DNA from: Pseudomonas sp. R37(2017) | GTDB taxonomy: Bacteria > Pseudomonadota > Gammaproteobacteria > Pseudomonadales > Pseudomonadaceae | Direction: 5' to 3' | NCBI RefSeq assembly: GCF_002113375.1 | Contig: NZ_NEHO01000004.1 | Location: forward strand, 186,001 to 250,000 | Length of the DNA stretch: 64,000 bases | In this document: positions 49,468-57,033 of the stretch, one piece after another | Layout of the letters: every line of letters begins with the position of its first letter | Position numbering within the stretch: the first letter of the stretch is position 1 | The notes under the pieces: model-generated | What the model saw: the letters and a program-made list of their open reading frames with translations, nothing else | What the model was told of the DNA's origin: nothing | Databases searched by the model: none | Made by a program: the position numbers and the translations under genes

Positions 49468-49662
49468 ATGGCCAGAGTCATTCTGGAGATCGATACGCAG
49501 CTGTATCGATTGCTGAAGTCGTCAGCCGAGACCAATCATTTGAGTCTCGAGGAGGAGTGCTGCCGACGATTGCGTGGCGGTGAACGTCGTTCGCACTACT
49601 TGCAGGCGCTGCTTGCAGAATTGCGCGCCGAAGATGAACAGCGACGCGCCAATTCTCGGTGA
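49468..49662 (+). CDS. Small protein, possibly ribbon-helix-helix type
   Basis: 64 residues: a short beta-like N-terminus (ARVILEIDTQLYRLLKSSAE) then two charged helices (LSLEEECCRRLRGGERRS and YLQALLAELRAEDEQRRANS). The strand-helix-helix pattern resembles Arc/FitA-type DNA-binding proteins and antitoxins, but similarity is not clear enough to name it. A good ribosome-binding site (GGGAGG) precedes the ATG, supporting a real gene. No toxin-like gene adjoins; the neighbour on the other strand starts immediately at its stop codon. Confidence 0.7.
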   Translation: MARVILEIDTQLYRLLKSSAETNHLSLEEECCRRLRGGERRSHYLQALLAELRAEDEQRRANSR

Positions 49663-50085
49663 TTACTTTTTCTTCTTGGTCGGTTGCAGGCAATCCGATT
49701 CCTGGAAGCTTGCGGAGCCGACCGGGCGGTTGGTTTTGACCTCGGTGAAGTCGTAACGCATGATCGCGCCCTTGGCCATCAGCTTGCGAAACCCTTCGTT
49801 TCTGCAGACAGAAGCGCCCAGTTGGAAGTACACGGCTTTCGGGTCGGCGCGCATCTTGTCGGCGTGGCTGCTCTGCACGCTCAGATGGTTGATCAGCTGT
49901 TTGCCTTCAACGGTGTAGCCTTGATCGAGTATGTCTTCGTTGATCGCTCGTGGAGTGCCGACGCTGCTCTGGATGGCGACGTTTTGCAGCATTTTGTTCA
50001 GTTCCGTGTCTTTCAAGGACGCGGCCTGAGCGTTGAGGGACGACGCCAGCAAAATGGCCGCGGTAGGAACGATAAGGCGCAGCAT
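49663..50085 (-). CDS. Secreted protein similar to PA3611 (quorum-sensing-regulated factor family)
   Basis: 140 residues with a signal peptide (MLRLIVPTAAILLASSLNAQ, cleavage after AQA). The mature protein has two cysteines (one in ASVCRNEGFR, one in ESDCLQPT) that could form a disulfide, and a polylysine tail. It resembles P. aeruginosa PA3611, a small secreted protein reported as quorum-sensing regulated and of known structure but unclear function. Likely periplasmic or secreted. Convergent with the 64-residue gene. Confidence 0.75.
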   Translation of the reverse strand: MLRLIVPTAAILLASSLNAQAASLKDTELNKMLQNVAIQSSVGTPRAINEDILDQGYTVEGKQLINHLSVQSSHADKMRADPKAVYFQLGASVCRNEGFRKLMAKGAIMRYDFTEVKTNRPVGSASFQESDCLQPTKKKK

Positions 50086-50273
50086 GAAACTCTCCTGGTT
50101 CAGTGATGGGGGTTTGACCCGTCACGTGACTGTGCGTTCAGTGGCGGCGAATTATAGGGGAGGCGGGCTGGACGGTACAGGCTTGCACCGGGCGGTCTGG
50201 TAAACTGCTGGCACTTTTTACCCTGTCGAGTGTTCTTCGTGTGGATTTCCCTTCTGAGCGAGTGTTGCCCGCT

Positions 50274-51032
50274 ATGAGCGATACCCCCTCGCGCTTTGCC
50301 TTGAATGCCGTAGCCCGCTTGCGCGACCAGCGCGAGGAGGAGGGTATCAAGCCGATTCAGGCCCGTGGCTGGCGTGCGCCGCGTTGCCGAGACTGCCGGG
50401 TGATCGAGAGCCACTGCCTGTGCGCATGGCGTCCGCAGGTCGCGACCCGCTCCGGCGTATGCCTGATCATGACCAACAAGGAAGTGTTCAAACCGAGCAA
50501 CACCGGTTGGCTGATTGCTGACGTGGTACCTGACAACCATGCCTTTATCTGGTCCCGCACCGAGGTCGATCCGAAGTTGCTGGCGCTGTTGTCCGACCCT
50601 CAATGGCAGCCCTACCTGGTGTTTCCAGGTGAGTACGTCGAGCCTGAGCGTGTGACTGACAGTGTGGATGTCGATGACACGAAGCGCCCGTTGTTCATTC
50701 TGTTGGACGCGACCTGGACCGAAGCACGGAAGATCTTTCGCAAGAGTCCCTATTTCGACCGTTTGCCGATCCTCAGCCTGCTCCCGGAGAAACTCTCTCG
50801 TTACCGCCTGCGCCGCTCGACCCGCAGCGAACACCTGTGTACGGCGGAAGTGGCGGCGCTGTGTCTCGATCTTGCAGGCGACGAAGCCGCCGCCTCGGCG
50901 CTGGATGCCTACTTCGATGTGTTCAGCCAGCATTACCTGGATGCCAAGCATCAGTTGGACATGAACGTTTCGACCCCGGCGCATGCCGAGTTGATGCCCT
51001 ATGTTCAGTCGGTCACCCCGTCGGTTGAATGA
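50274..51032 (+). CDS. DTW-domain tRNA-uridine aminocarboxypropyltransferase (TapT/YfiP-like)
   Basis: 252 residues. The DTW motif appears as LDATWTEARKIFRKSPYF in the middle, and a Cys cluster (RCRDCRVIESHCLCAW, about residues 39-54) precedes it; both are diagnostic. The E. coli homologue makes acp3U at position 47 of tRNA from SAM. The start is uncertain: ATG 50274 is given; an in-frame GTG at 50241 adds 11 residues. Neither has a strong ribosome-binding site. Confidence 0.85.
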   Translation: MSDTPSRFALNAVARLRDQREEEGIKPIQARGWRAPRCRDCRVIESHCLCAWRPQVATRSGVCLIMTNKEVFKPSNTGWLIADVVPDNHAFIWSRTEVDPKLLALLSDPQWQPYLVFPGEYVEPERVTDSVDVDDTKRPLFILLDATWTEARKIFRKSPYFDRLPILSLLPEKLSRYRLRRSTRSEHLCTAEVAALCLDLAGDEAAASALDAYFDVFSQHYLDAKHQLDMNVSTPAHAELMPYVQSVTPSVE

Positions 51033-51249
51033 TTGTTGCGCATACGGCAATAAAGTGTCCCGGCCATGCTGCTTGACCACCCCGGTTTCGCTGGGCATGC
51101 TGGGCGCCGATTAGGGTGCGGCCAGAGTTTGCAACGCGTTTTTTGCGTTGAGCGTACCTTTTCATTACCGCTTGGCGGCTGTGCCTTGAGTCATTTTGGC
51201 GAGGTCCGAATGCATCGGGCGTCCCATGATAAACAGGATCATTTGAAAG

Positions 51250-51900
51250 ATGGCCACATACGAAATCCTGATTGCCGATGACCACCCACTTTTTCGCAGT
51301 GCCTTGCACCAGGCGCTGACCCTGGGCCTCGGTCCGGATGTCCGCCTGGTGGAAGTGGCGAGCATTGCCGAACTGGAAGTTCGCCTGACGGAAAAATCCG
51401 ATTGGGATCTGGTTCTGCTGGATCTGAACATGCCGGGGGCCTACGGGTTCTCCGGGCTGGTCCTGCTGCGCGGCCAGTACCCACAGATTCCGGTGGTCAT
51501 GGTCTCGGCCCAGGAAGAGCCGACCATCATGGTCAAGTCTCGTGAGTTCGGTGCCAGTGGCTTCATTCCCAAATCCAGCGACCTGAGTGTGATCCAGAAA
51601 GCCGTGCGTGCGGTCCTTGACGGCGACGCTTGGTGGCCACCGCAGGCGTTCGAAGCGGTCAGCGTTTCGCAAGAGGCCAAGGCAGCCAGCGAAGGTCTTG
51701 CCAGCCTGACTCCACAGCAGTTCCGGGTGCTGACCATGGTTTGCGAAGGCCTGCTGAACAAACAGATCGCCTACGAGTTGAATGTTTCCGAAGCGACGAT
51801 CAAAGCGCACGTGACCGCGATTTTCCGTAAACTGAATGTGCGGACCCGGACCCAGGCCGCGCTGCTCTTGCAACAACTTGAGTCAATTTCCAGTCATTGA
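51250..51900 (+). CDS. erdR: LuxR-type response regulator, ErdR-like
   Basis: 216 residues: a receiver domain (phosphoacceptor Asp in LVLLDLNMPG near residue 59, acidic pocket ADDHP at 9-13, conserved Lys in FIPKSS) and a C-terminal LuxR HTH (NKQIAYELNVSEATIKAHVT). The position next to dgkA matches PA3604, called ErdR, a regulator in the P. aeruginosa ethanol-oxidation and acetate-utilisation cascade. No sensor kinase adjoins. Its upstream gap contains the inverted repeat CAACGC-N7-GCGTTG (51132-51150). Confidence 0.85.
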   Translation: MATYEILIADDHPLFRSALHQALTLGLGPDVRLVEVASIAELEVRLTEKSDWDLVLLDLNMPGAYGFSGLVLLRGQYPQIPVVMVSAQEEPTIMVKSREFGASGFIPKSSDLSVIQKAVRAVLDGDAWWPPQAFEAVSVSQEAKAASEGLASLTPQQFRVLTMVCEGLLNKQIAYELNVSEATIKAHVTAIFRKLNVRTRTQAALLLQQLESISSH

Positions 51901-51977
51901 AGGCTGGTAACTTCACACTTTTTTGACTTTGGTTGAACTAGCTTTCCCACTTCTTTTTTGTCAGTTGCCCACTCTAT

Positions 51978-52340
51978 ATGTCACCTTTCAAAGGCCAGAC
52001 CGGCCTGAAACGTATTCTCAATGCCTCCGGTTATTCGCTGGACGGTCTGCGCGCTGCCTTCACCGGTGAAGCCGCCTTTCGGCAACTGGTATTGCTCAAC
52101 GTCATCTTGATTCCCTTGTCGTTCTTCCTGAATGTCAGCCGGGTTGAACAGGCATTGTTGATCGCCGTCTGCATGCTGGCATTGATCGTCGAGTTGCTCA
52201 ACTCGGCAGTGGAAGCGGCCATCGACCGCATTTCCCTTGAGCGACACCCGCTGTCCAAGAACGCCAAGGACATGGGCAGCGCCGCCCAGTTCGTGGCCTT
52301 GAGCATGATTGCCCTGGTGTGGGCGGTGATTCTTCTCTAA
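51978..52340 (+). CDS. dgkA: Diacylglycerol kinase
   Basis: A 120-residue small trimeric membrane kinase that recycles diacylglycerol to phosphatidate. It has three transmembrane helices and the signature VELLNSAVEAAIDRIS (catalytic Glu and Asn). The stop overlaps the end of the convergent finR-like gene by a few bases. Confidence 0.96.
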   Translation: MSPFKGQTGLKRILNASGYSLDGLRAAFTGEAAFRQLVLLNVILIPLSFFLNVSRVEQALLIAVCMLALIVELLNSAVEAAIDRISLERHPLSKNAKDMGSAAQFVALSMIALVWAVILL

Positions 52341-53263
52341 GCGATCGTCGGCAGCACGATCTCGTCGCTGCGCTGAACCCCGGCGGTGAAGGCGCGGCAC
52401 AGGTCGAGGAACTCGCGCATCGCCGAGGTCTGATATTTCTGTTTATGCCAGATGAAGTAAAACTGTCGCGCCAGATCCAGGTCCGGTGTCTCGACAGGTA
52501 CCAGGCTGCCGCGGCGGAATGCGTCGCGCAAAGCCAGCCTGGAAATACAGCCAATCCCCAGACCTGACTCGACCGCGCGCTTGATCGCTTCGGTGTGTTC
52601 AAGCTCCAGGCGGATATTCAAAGAAGAGCGGTGATGGCGCATGGCTTGATCGAAGGTCAACCGTGTGCCGGAACCCTGTTCGCGCAAGATCCATGCTTCG
52701 TGACTCAATTCGTCCATGGTCGCCGTGCCGCGCTTGGCCAGCGGATGCTGAGGGGCGCAAAACACCACCAGTTCGTCCTCGACCCAGCTTTGAACTTCGA
52801 TGTCCGGGTGGCTGCAATCGCCTTCGATCAGACCCAGATCAATTTCATAGTGGGCCACTTGGTGCACGATATTGGCAGTGTTCTGCACGTGCAGTTTCAC
52901 TTGGCTTTCCGGATGGCGCTGCATGAAGCTGCCGATCAGCAGGGTGGCCAGGTAATTGCCGATGGTCAGGGTTGCGCCTACGGCCAGCGAGCCGAACCCC
53001 GACTTGCCGTTGAGCAGGTCTTCGATCTCCTTGGCCTGATCCAGCAAGGCCACTGCCTGGGGCAGTAGCTGTTTGCCAAGCGCGTTGAGGCTCAGGCGTT
53101 TGCCGGCGCGGTCGAACAACTGGCAACTGCACTGACGCTCCAGTTCGGTGATCGAGGTACTCGCCGCCGATTGCGAGAGGTTGAGCAGGCTCGCAGCACG
53201 GGATACGCTTTCCTGCTGGGCGACTGCGACGAATACTTGAAGTTGACGGAGAGTAAATCGCAT
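52337..53263 (-). CDS. finR: LysR-family regulator FinR-like
   Basis: 308 residues: N-terminal winged HTH (SVSRAASLLNLSQSAASTSI) and a LysR effector domain. It is divergent from fprA; in P. putida the LysR regulator in this position, FinR, activates fpr under oxidative stress. The start at 53263 (MRFTLRQLQVF) is chosen over a 25-residue in-frame extension that has no family similarity and runs through the shared promoter. Its DNA-binding site may be the dyad at 53276. Confidence 0.88.
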   Translation of the reverse strand: MRFTLRQLQVFVAVAQQESVSRAASLLNLSQSAASTSITELERQCSCQLFDRAGKRLSLNALGKQLLPQAVALLDQAKEIEDLLNGKSGFGSLAVGATLTIGNYLATLLIGSFMQRHPESQVKLHVQNTANIVHQVAHYEIDLGLIEGDCSHPDIEVQSWVEDELVVFCAPQHPLAKRGTATMDELSHEAWILREQGSGTRLTFDQAMRHHRSSLNIRLELEHTEAIKRAVESGLGIGCISRLALRDAFRRGSLVPVETPDLDLARQFYFIWHKQKYQTSAMREFLDLCRAFTAGVQRSDEIVLPTIA

Positions 53264-53275
53264 ATCGATATAACC

Positions 53276-53288
53276 GATAACCCTTATC
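53276..53288. promoter_or_regulatory. Candidate FinR operator
   Basis: GATAA-CCC-TTATC, a perfect 13-base dyad, lies 13 bases from the finR start and upstream of the fprA -35, in the place expected for a LysR activator/autoregulator. Confidence 0.5.
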
Positions 53289-53300
53289 TTAATAATCCAT

Positions 53301-53329
53301 TTAACAGATATTGTCTCTGCCTTTAGAAT
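53301..53329 (+). promoter_or_regulatory. fprA promoter
   Basis: TTAACA (53301-53306) and TAGAAT (53324-53329) with a 17-base spacer. Confidence 0.65.
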
Positions 53330-53414
53330 GCGTTGCAATTGCGCAGAGCTCCGCTCTCTTTCCTAGAGCGCACGCAGAGCAGGCGCAGATCATATTCCCA
53401 GGAGTCCCACGTAC

Positions 53415-54194
53415 ATGAGCAACATGAACCACGAGCGTGTCCTCAGTGTTCACCACTGGAACGACACTCTGTTCAGCTTCAAGTGCACCCGTGATCCGGG
53501 CCTGCGCTTCGAGAACGGTCAGTTCGTGATGATCGGCCTGCAACAGCCCAATGGCCGCCCGCTTATGCGCGCTTACTCGATTGCCAGCCCGAACTGGGAA
53601 GAGCATCTCGAGTTCTTCAGCATCAAGGTGCCTGATGGTCCGCTGACTTCGCAGTTGCAGCATCTGAAGGAAGGCGACGAGATCATCATCAGCAAGAAGC
53701 CTACCGGCACGCTGGTACTGGATGACTTGAAACCTGGAAAACATTTGTACCTGCTCAGCACCGGTACCGGTCTGGCGCCGTTCATGAGCGTCATCCAGGA
53801 CCCGGAAACCTACGAGCGTTTCGAAAAAGTGATCCTGTGCCACGGCGTGCGTTACGTCAACGAAGTCGCTTACCGCGAGTTCATCACCGAGCACTTGCCG
53901 CAGAACGAATTCTTCGGCGAAGCACTGCGTGACAAGTTGATCTATTACCCGACCGTGACTCGCGAGCCGTTCGAGAACGAAGGCCGCCTGACTGACCTGA
54001 TGCGCAGCGGCAAGCTGTTCAGCGACATCGGCCTGCCACCGATCAACCCGCAGGATGACCGCGCCATGCTGTGCGGCAGCCCGAGCATGCTCGACGAAAC
54101 CAGTGAAGTGTTGAACAGCTTCGGCCTGAAGGTTTCGCCGCGGATGCGTGAGCCGGGTGACTACCTGATCGAGCGAGCATTCGTCGAGAAGTGA
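53415..54194 (+). CDS. fprA: Ferredoxin-NADP+ reductase
   Basis: A 259-residue FAD flavoenzyme exchanging electrons between NADPH and ferredoxin or flavodoxin. FAD-binding RAYSIAS is at about residues 52-58, the NADP domain has STGTGLAPFMSVI, and CGSPSMLDE is the nicotinamide-binding motif. The C-terminus ends EKAF-like (ERAFVEK), typical of bacterial subclass I enzymes. Divergent from finR. A REPIN and a terminator follow. Confidence 0.96.
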   Translation: MSNMNHERVLSVHHWNDTLFSFKCTRDPGLRFENGQFVMIGLQQPNGRPLMRAYSIASPNWEEHLEFFSIKVPDGPLTSQLQHLKEGDEIIISKKPTGTLVLDDLKPGKHLYLLSTGTGLAPFMSVIQDPETYERFEKVILCHGVRYVNEVAYREFITEHLPQNEFFGEALRDKLIYYPTVTREPFENEGRLTDLMRSGKLFSDIGLPPINPQDDRAMLCGSPSMLDETSEVLNSFGLKVSPRMREPGDYLIERAFVEK

Positions 54195-54208
54195 CCGCAG
54201 GTCACCTT

Positions 54209-54320
54209 GTAGGAGCGAGCACGCTCGCGATGGTCGTCAACGATAACGCGGGAAGCCTGGCACCCCGCGGTGTTTTCAGATTCATCGCGAGCATGCCGCA
54301 AGCGGGCACCCGCTCCTACA
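54209..54320. repeat. REPIN with a disrupted right arm
   Basis: The left arm TGTAGGAGCGAGCACGCTCG continues CGATGG. The right arm begins CATCGCGAGCATGC and ends CCGCTCCTACA but has about 14 extra bases (CGCAAGCGGGCAC region) in between. Confidence 0.8.
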
Positions 54321-54328
54321 GAAAATCC

Positions 54329-54354
54329 AAAAAGCCCGAAAATTCGGGCTTTTT
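54329..54354 (+). terminator. Bidirectional terminator, fprA / trmO
   Basis: A 12-bp stem AAAAAGCCCGAA / TTCGGGCTTTTT with an AA loop and a T5 run, placed between convergent genes. Confidence 0.9.
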
Positions 54355-54366
54355 CGTTTCTGGCAT

Positions 54367-55065
54367 TCAGCTTTTCGCGGGAATGACTTCCAGCACCCGT
54401 ATCAGCTCCGGTGCCGGATAGTGCCAGCGCACATCCAGATCCCAGAACTGCGCACCGTATTCCCGCTCGGGCGCAGGTGTTTGATAGGCCGGGCGTGGAT
54501 CCTGCGCCAGACATTGCTCGATCAGCTCAACCAAAGGCTCTTCCAGGCGCTGGGCATGCCCGTGAGCCTGTTGCAGCGCTGCATCCGTCCACTGCACGGG
54601 AATCAGCTGCGGCGCGGCGCTGGCGATGTCATTGGAGGCTGTATCGATGATGTCGGCGTAGGGCACATAGGGTTTGATATCGAGAATCGGTGTGCCATCC
54701 AGCAGGTCTATGCCGGATATCCACAAGCGATTGGCCTCGACCCTGTCCAGTTTCACCACTGACTGGCCAATGCCATTGGGCCGGTGTGTCGCACGGGTGG
54801 CAAACACCCCCATGGATTTGTTGCCACCGAGGCGAGGAGGGCGGACTTTCAGTCGTGGCTTCTCTTCCAGGGCTTGATGAAACAGGAACAGCAGCCAGAC
54901 ATGGCTGACCTGTTCCAGTCCTTGCACCGCATCGCCCTGATCGAATGGCGCCACCAATTCCAGAACACCGCGTGCGGCCGGGGCCAGTTGCGGCTGGCGC
55001 GGAATGGCGAATTTCTCCTTGAAGCAGGAGCGCACGAAGCCGATGGGAGAAACGCTGTAGGTCAT
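54367..55065 (-). CDS. trmO: tRNA (t6A37) N6-methyltransferase TrmO (YaeB/TsaA family)
   Basis: 232 residues. The SAM-dependent fold is unusual for methyltransferases; family segments include YSVSPIGFVRSCFKEKF, VSHVWLLFLFHQ, GVFATRATHRPNGIGQSVV and DIKPYVPYAD. TrmO methylates N6-threonylcarbamoyl-A37 in tRNA-Thr. The start at 55065 (MTYSVSP) is preferred to an upstream in-frame ATG. Confidence 0.93.
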   Translation of the reverse strand: MTYSVSPIGFVRSCFKEKFAIPRQPQLAPAARGVLELVAPFDQGDAVQGLEQVSHVWLLFLFHQALEEKPRLKVRPPRLGGNKSMGVFATRATHRPNGIGQSVVKLDRVEANRLWISGIDLLDGTPILDIKPYVPYADIIDTASNDIASAAPQLIPVQWTDAALQQAHGHAQRLEEPLVELIEQCLAQDPRPAYQTPAPEREYGAQFWDLDVRWHYPAPELIRVLEVIPAKS

Positions 55066-55098
55066 GGTTTGCGGTCGAGGTGGGACAGGGGCGGGCAT

Positions 55099-55569
55099 TT
55101 ACTGCGGACGAACGCGCAGGGTCAGGCCCTTGAGGAAATTGCGCAGCAACTGGTCGCCGCACGGGCGATAGTTGGTGTGGCCGAACTTGCGGAACAGCGC
55201 GCTCAGCTCAGGTTTGGACACCGGGAACTCGACGGCCTTGAGGATCGCGTGCATGTCGTCTTCTTTCAGTTCGAAAGCCACCCGCAGTTTTTTCAGGATG
55301 ATGTTGTTGGTCACTGGCACTTCGATCGGCTGTGGTGGACGGCTTTCGTCCTTGCCGCGCTTGAAGATCACCAGGCCGTCGAGGAAATGCGCCATGACTT
55401 CGTCCGGGCAACGTACGAAACCTTCCTCGTCTTCCTCTTTTTTGTCGAGGTAGGCCACCACGTCCGCCAGGATCACGTCCATGCCGCCGAGCTTGATGAT
55501 TTCGATGACTTTCTTGTCGCTGATGTCGAGCATGTAGCGCACGCTGCGCAGTACGTCGTTATGAATCAT
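55099..55569 (-). CDS. DUF1456 family protein (YehS-like)
   Basis: 156 residues made of two copies of a helical repeat of about 70 residues: the first begins NDVLRSVRYMLDISDKKVIE and the second NNIILKKLRVAFELKEDDMH. This duplicated layout is that of E. coli YehS, whose function is unknown. It lies between trmO and an RsuA-family gene on the same strand, a neighbourhood rich in RNA-modification genes, which is suggestive only. Confidence 0.88.
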   Translation of the reverse strand: MIHNDVLRSVRYMLDISDKKVIEIIKLGGMDVILADVVAYLDKKEEDEEGFVRCPDEVMAHFLDGLVIFKRGKDESRPPQPIEVPVTNNIILKKLRVAFELKEDDMHAILKAVEFPVSKPELSALFRKFGHTNYRPCGDQLLRNFLKGLTLRVRPQ

Positions 55570-55644
55570 GTGTGCAGTCCTGATATTCAGCTGTGGGCGT
55601 CGCGACCGGGCGCGACGCCGAAATGTTTGGCGGCGAGAAAAGCC

Positions 55645-56355
55645 TTAGAACTTCTCTTTGCCGGACAGGTAGCGCCATTGCCCCACTGGCACTTTGCCGA
55701 TGGATACGCCGCCGATGCGGATGCGACGGATGGCGACGACCTTCAGGCCGACCGCCTGGCAAAGCAGGGCGATGATGCCCGGCTGCGGGTTCTTCATGGC
55801 AAAGCGCAGGCGGTTCTCGTTCTGCCAGCTGGCCTTGACCGCGGGAAACTCCTTGCCCTTGTAGCTCAGGCCGTGGTTCAGGCGGTTCAGCCCGTGATCC
55901 ACCATCTCGCCTTCAACCTCGACCACATACTCTTGTTCGATCCTGCTGGAGTCGGCAGTGAGTTTGCGCAGGACTTTCCAGTCCTGGGTGAATACCAGCA
56001 GGCCGCTGGCGTTGGCCTGCAGGTCGGTGCTGGCGGTCAGGCGCAGGAAGTGCCCGCGCAATGGGCGCTTGCCGTAGCGGTGTTCTTCGCTCAGGGTTTC
56101 GGCGCGCAGGGTGGTCATGGCGGTATCCGCGTCCATGCCAGCGGGGACGTTCAGCAGCAGGGTCACCGGTTCCGGCGCGGTGGCCTTGGCCTCTGGATCA
56201 AGCTCGACTTTCTGGGTGTCGACCTTGAATTGCGGCTCGTCGATGACCTCGCCGTCGACGGTCACCCAGCCACCCTCGATGAACAGCTCAGCCTCCCGAC
56301 GGGAACAGCCGACGAGTTCGATGAGGCGTTTGGAGAGACGAATCGGGTCAGTCAT
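55645..56355 (-). CDS. RsuA/RluB/RluF-family rRNA pseudouridine synthase relative
   Basis: 236 residues. The N-terminal S4 RNA-binding domain (RLSKRLIELVGCSRREAELF, about residues 6-25) is followed by the pseudouridine synthase fold with the LRLTASTDLQANASGLLVFT and IRRIRIGGVSIG blocks. In the family motif GRLDxxTxGLL the catalytic Asp should fall five residues before the Gly; here that position is Gln (LQANASG). An Asp two residues earlier might substitute. The start at 56355 (MTDPIRLSK) excludes a non-conserved upstream extension. The fold assignment is safe; activity is uncertain. Confidence 0.85.
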   Translation of the reverse strand: MTDPIRLSKRLIELVGCSRREAELFIEGGWVTVDGEVIDEPQFKVDTQKVELDPEAKATAPEPVTLLLNVPAGMDADTAMTTLRAETLSEEHRYGKRPLRGHFLRLTASTDLQANASGLLVFTQDWKVLRKLTADSSRIEQEYVVEVEGEMVDHGLNRLNHGLSYKGKEFPAVKASWQNENRLRFAMKNPQPGIIALLCQAVGLKVVAIRRIRIGGVSIGKVPVGQWRYLSGKEKF

Positions 56356-56447
56356 GTCAGGGCCGTAACAAAAAGGGGGTGGGCATTGTACCTGCCTGGC
56401 GCCGGTTAAGCCCGGTTCCATTTCAATGCATGGTCTTTTGTGGTGTA

Positions 56448-56921
56448 TCAGCCATTGCGCGTGAGTTTTTCGGCCTGACGCAAGCGCATGTGCAACAACG
56501 GATACGGCTGGCCCATGCCATCGACTTCCGAGCGACCGATGACCTCGAAACCCTGTTTGAAGTAAAAGCCGAGGGCCTGTGGGTTCTGTTCGTTGACGTC
56601 CAGTTCATCGGCGTTCAGGTGTTCCAGGGCATAGTGCAGCAATTTCTTGCCCAGGCCCTGACCGCGATGGTCGGGGTCGATGAACAGCATTTCGATCTTG
56701 CCGGCCGCGACGCCGGCGAACCCGGTGATGCGCTGGCGGGAGTCCTTGGTGCAGATCAGCATCACCGAGTCGAGGTAGCGAGTCAGCACCAGGTTTTTCA
56801 ACAGTTCGATGTAGCTGTCCGGCAGAAAGTCGTGGGTCGCGCGTACCGAGGCCTCCCAGACCCGAGTCAATTCTTCGTAGTCGCCGAGTTTCGGCGTATG
56901 GATGACCGAATGCTGACGCAT
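56448..56921 (-). CDS. GNAT-family N-acetyltransferase (YjaB-like)
   Basis: 157 residues with the acetyl-CoA binding signature DHRGQGLGKKLL (motif A) and the C-terminal block DVNEQNPQALGFYFKQGFEVIGRSE...GMGQPYPLLHM, very like E. coli YjaB. The substrate is probably a protein or peptide amine. Single-gene unit; the rimO terminator lies upstream of it. Confidence 0.9.
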   Translation of the reverse strand: MRQHSVIHTPKLGDYEELTRVWEASVRATHDFLPDSYIELLKNLVLTRYLDSVMLICTKDSRQRITGFAGVAAGKIEMLFIDPDHRGQGLGKKLLHYALEHLNADELDVNEQNPQALGFYFKQGFEVIGRSEVDGMGQPYPLLHMRLRQAEKLTRNG

Positions 56922-56981
56922 GCCCGTCTGTCTCTTGTGCAGTGGTTGATAGGAATCCTTTCAACCTCAAACGATAGCCGT

Positions 56982-57020
56982 AAAAAAGCCCCGCATCTCG
57001 TCAAGAGAGCGGGGCTTTGC
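56982..57020 (-). terminator. Intrinsic terminator of rimO
   Basis: On the minus strand: AAAGCCCCGC, a 14-base loop, GCGGGGCTTT and T6. It lies 14 bases after the rimO stop. Confidence 0.88.
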
Positions 57021-57033
57021 ATATTTATTGCGT

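Noticed and set aside
54784..56409. 541-residue plus-strand frame across trmO, the DUF1456 gene and the RsuA-family gene
   Set aside because: Antisense to three convincing genes and without family similarity.
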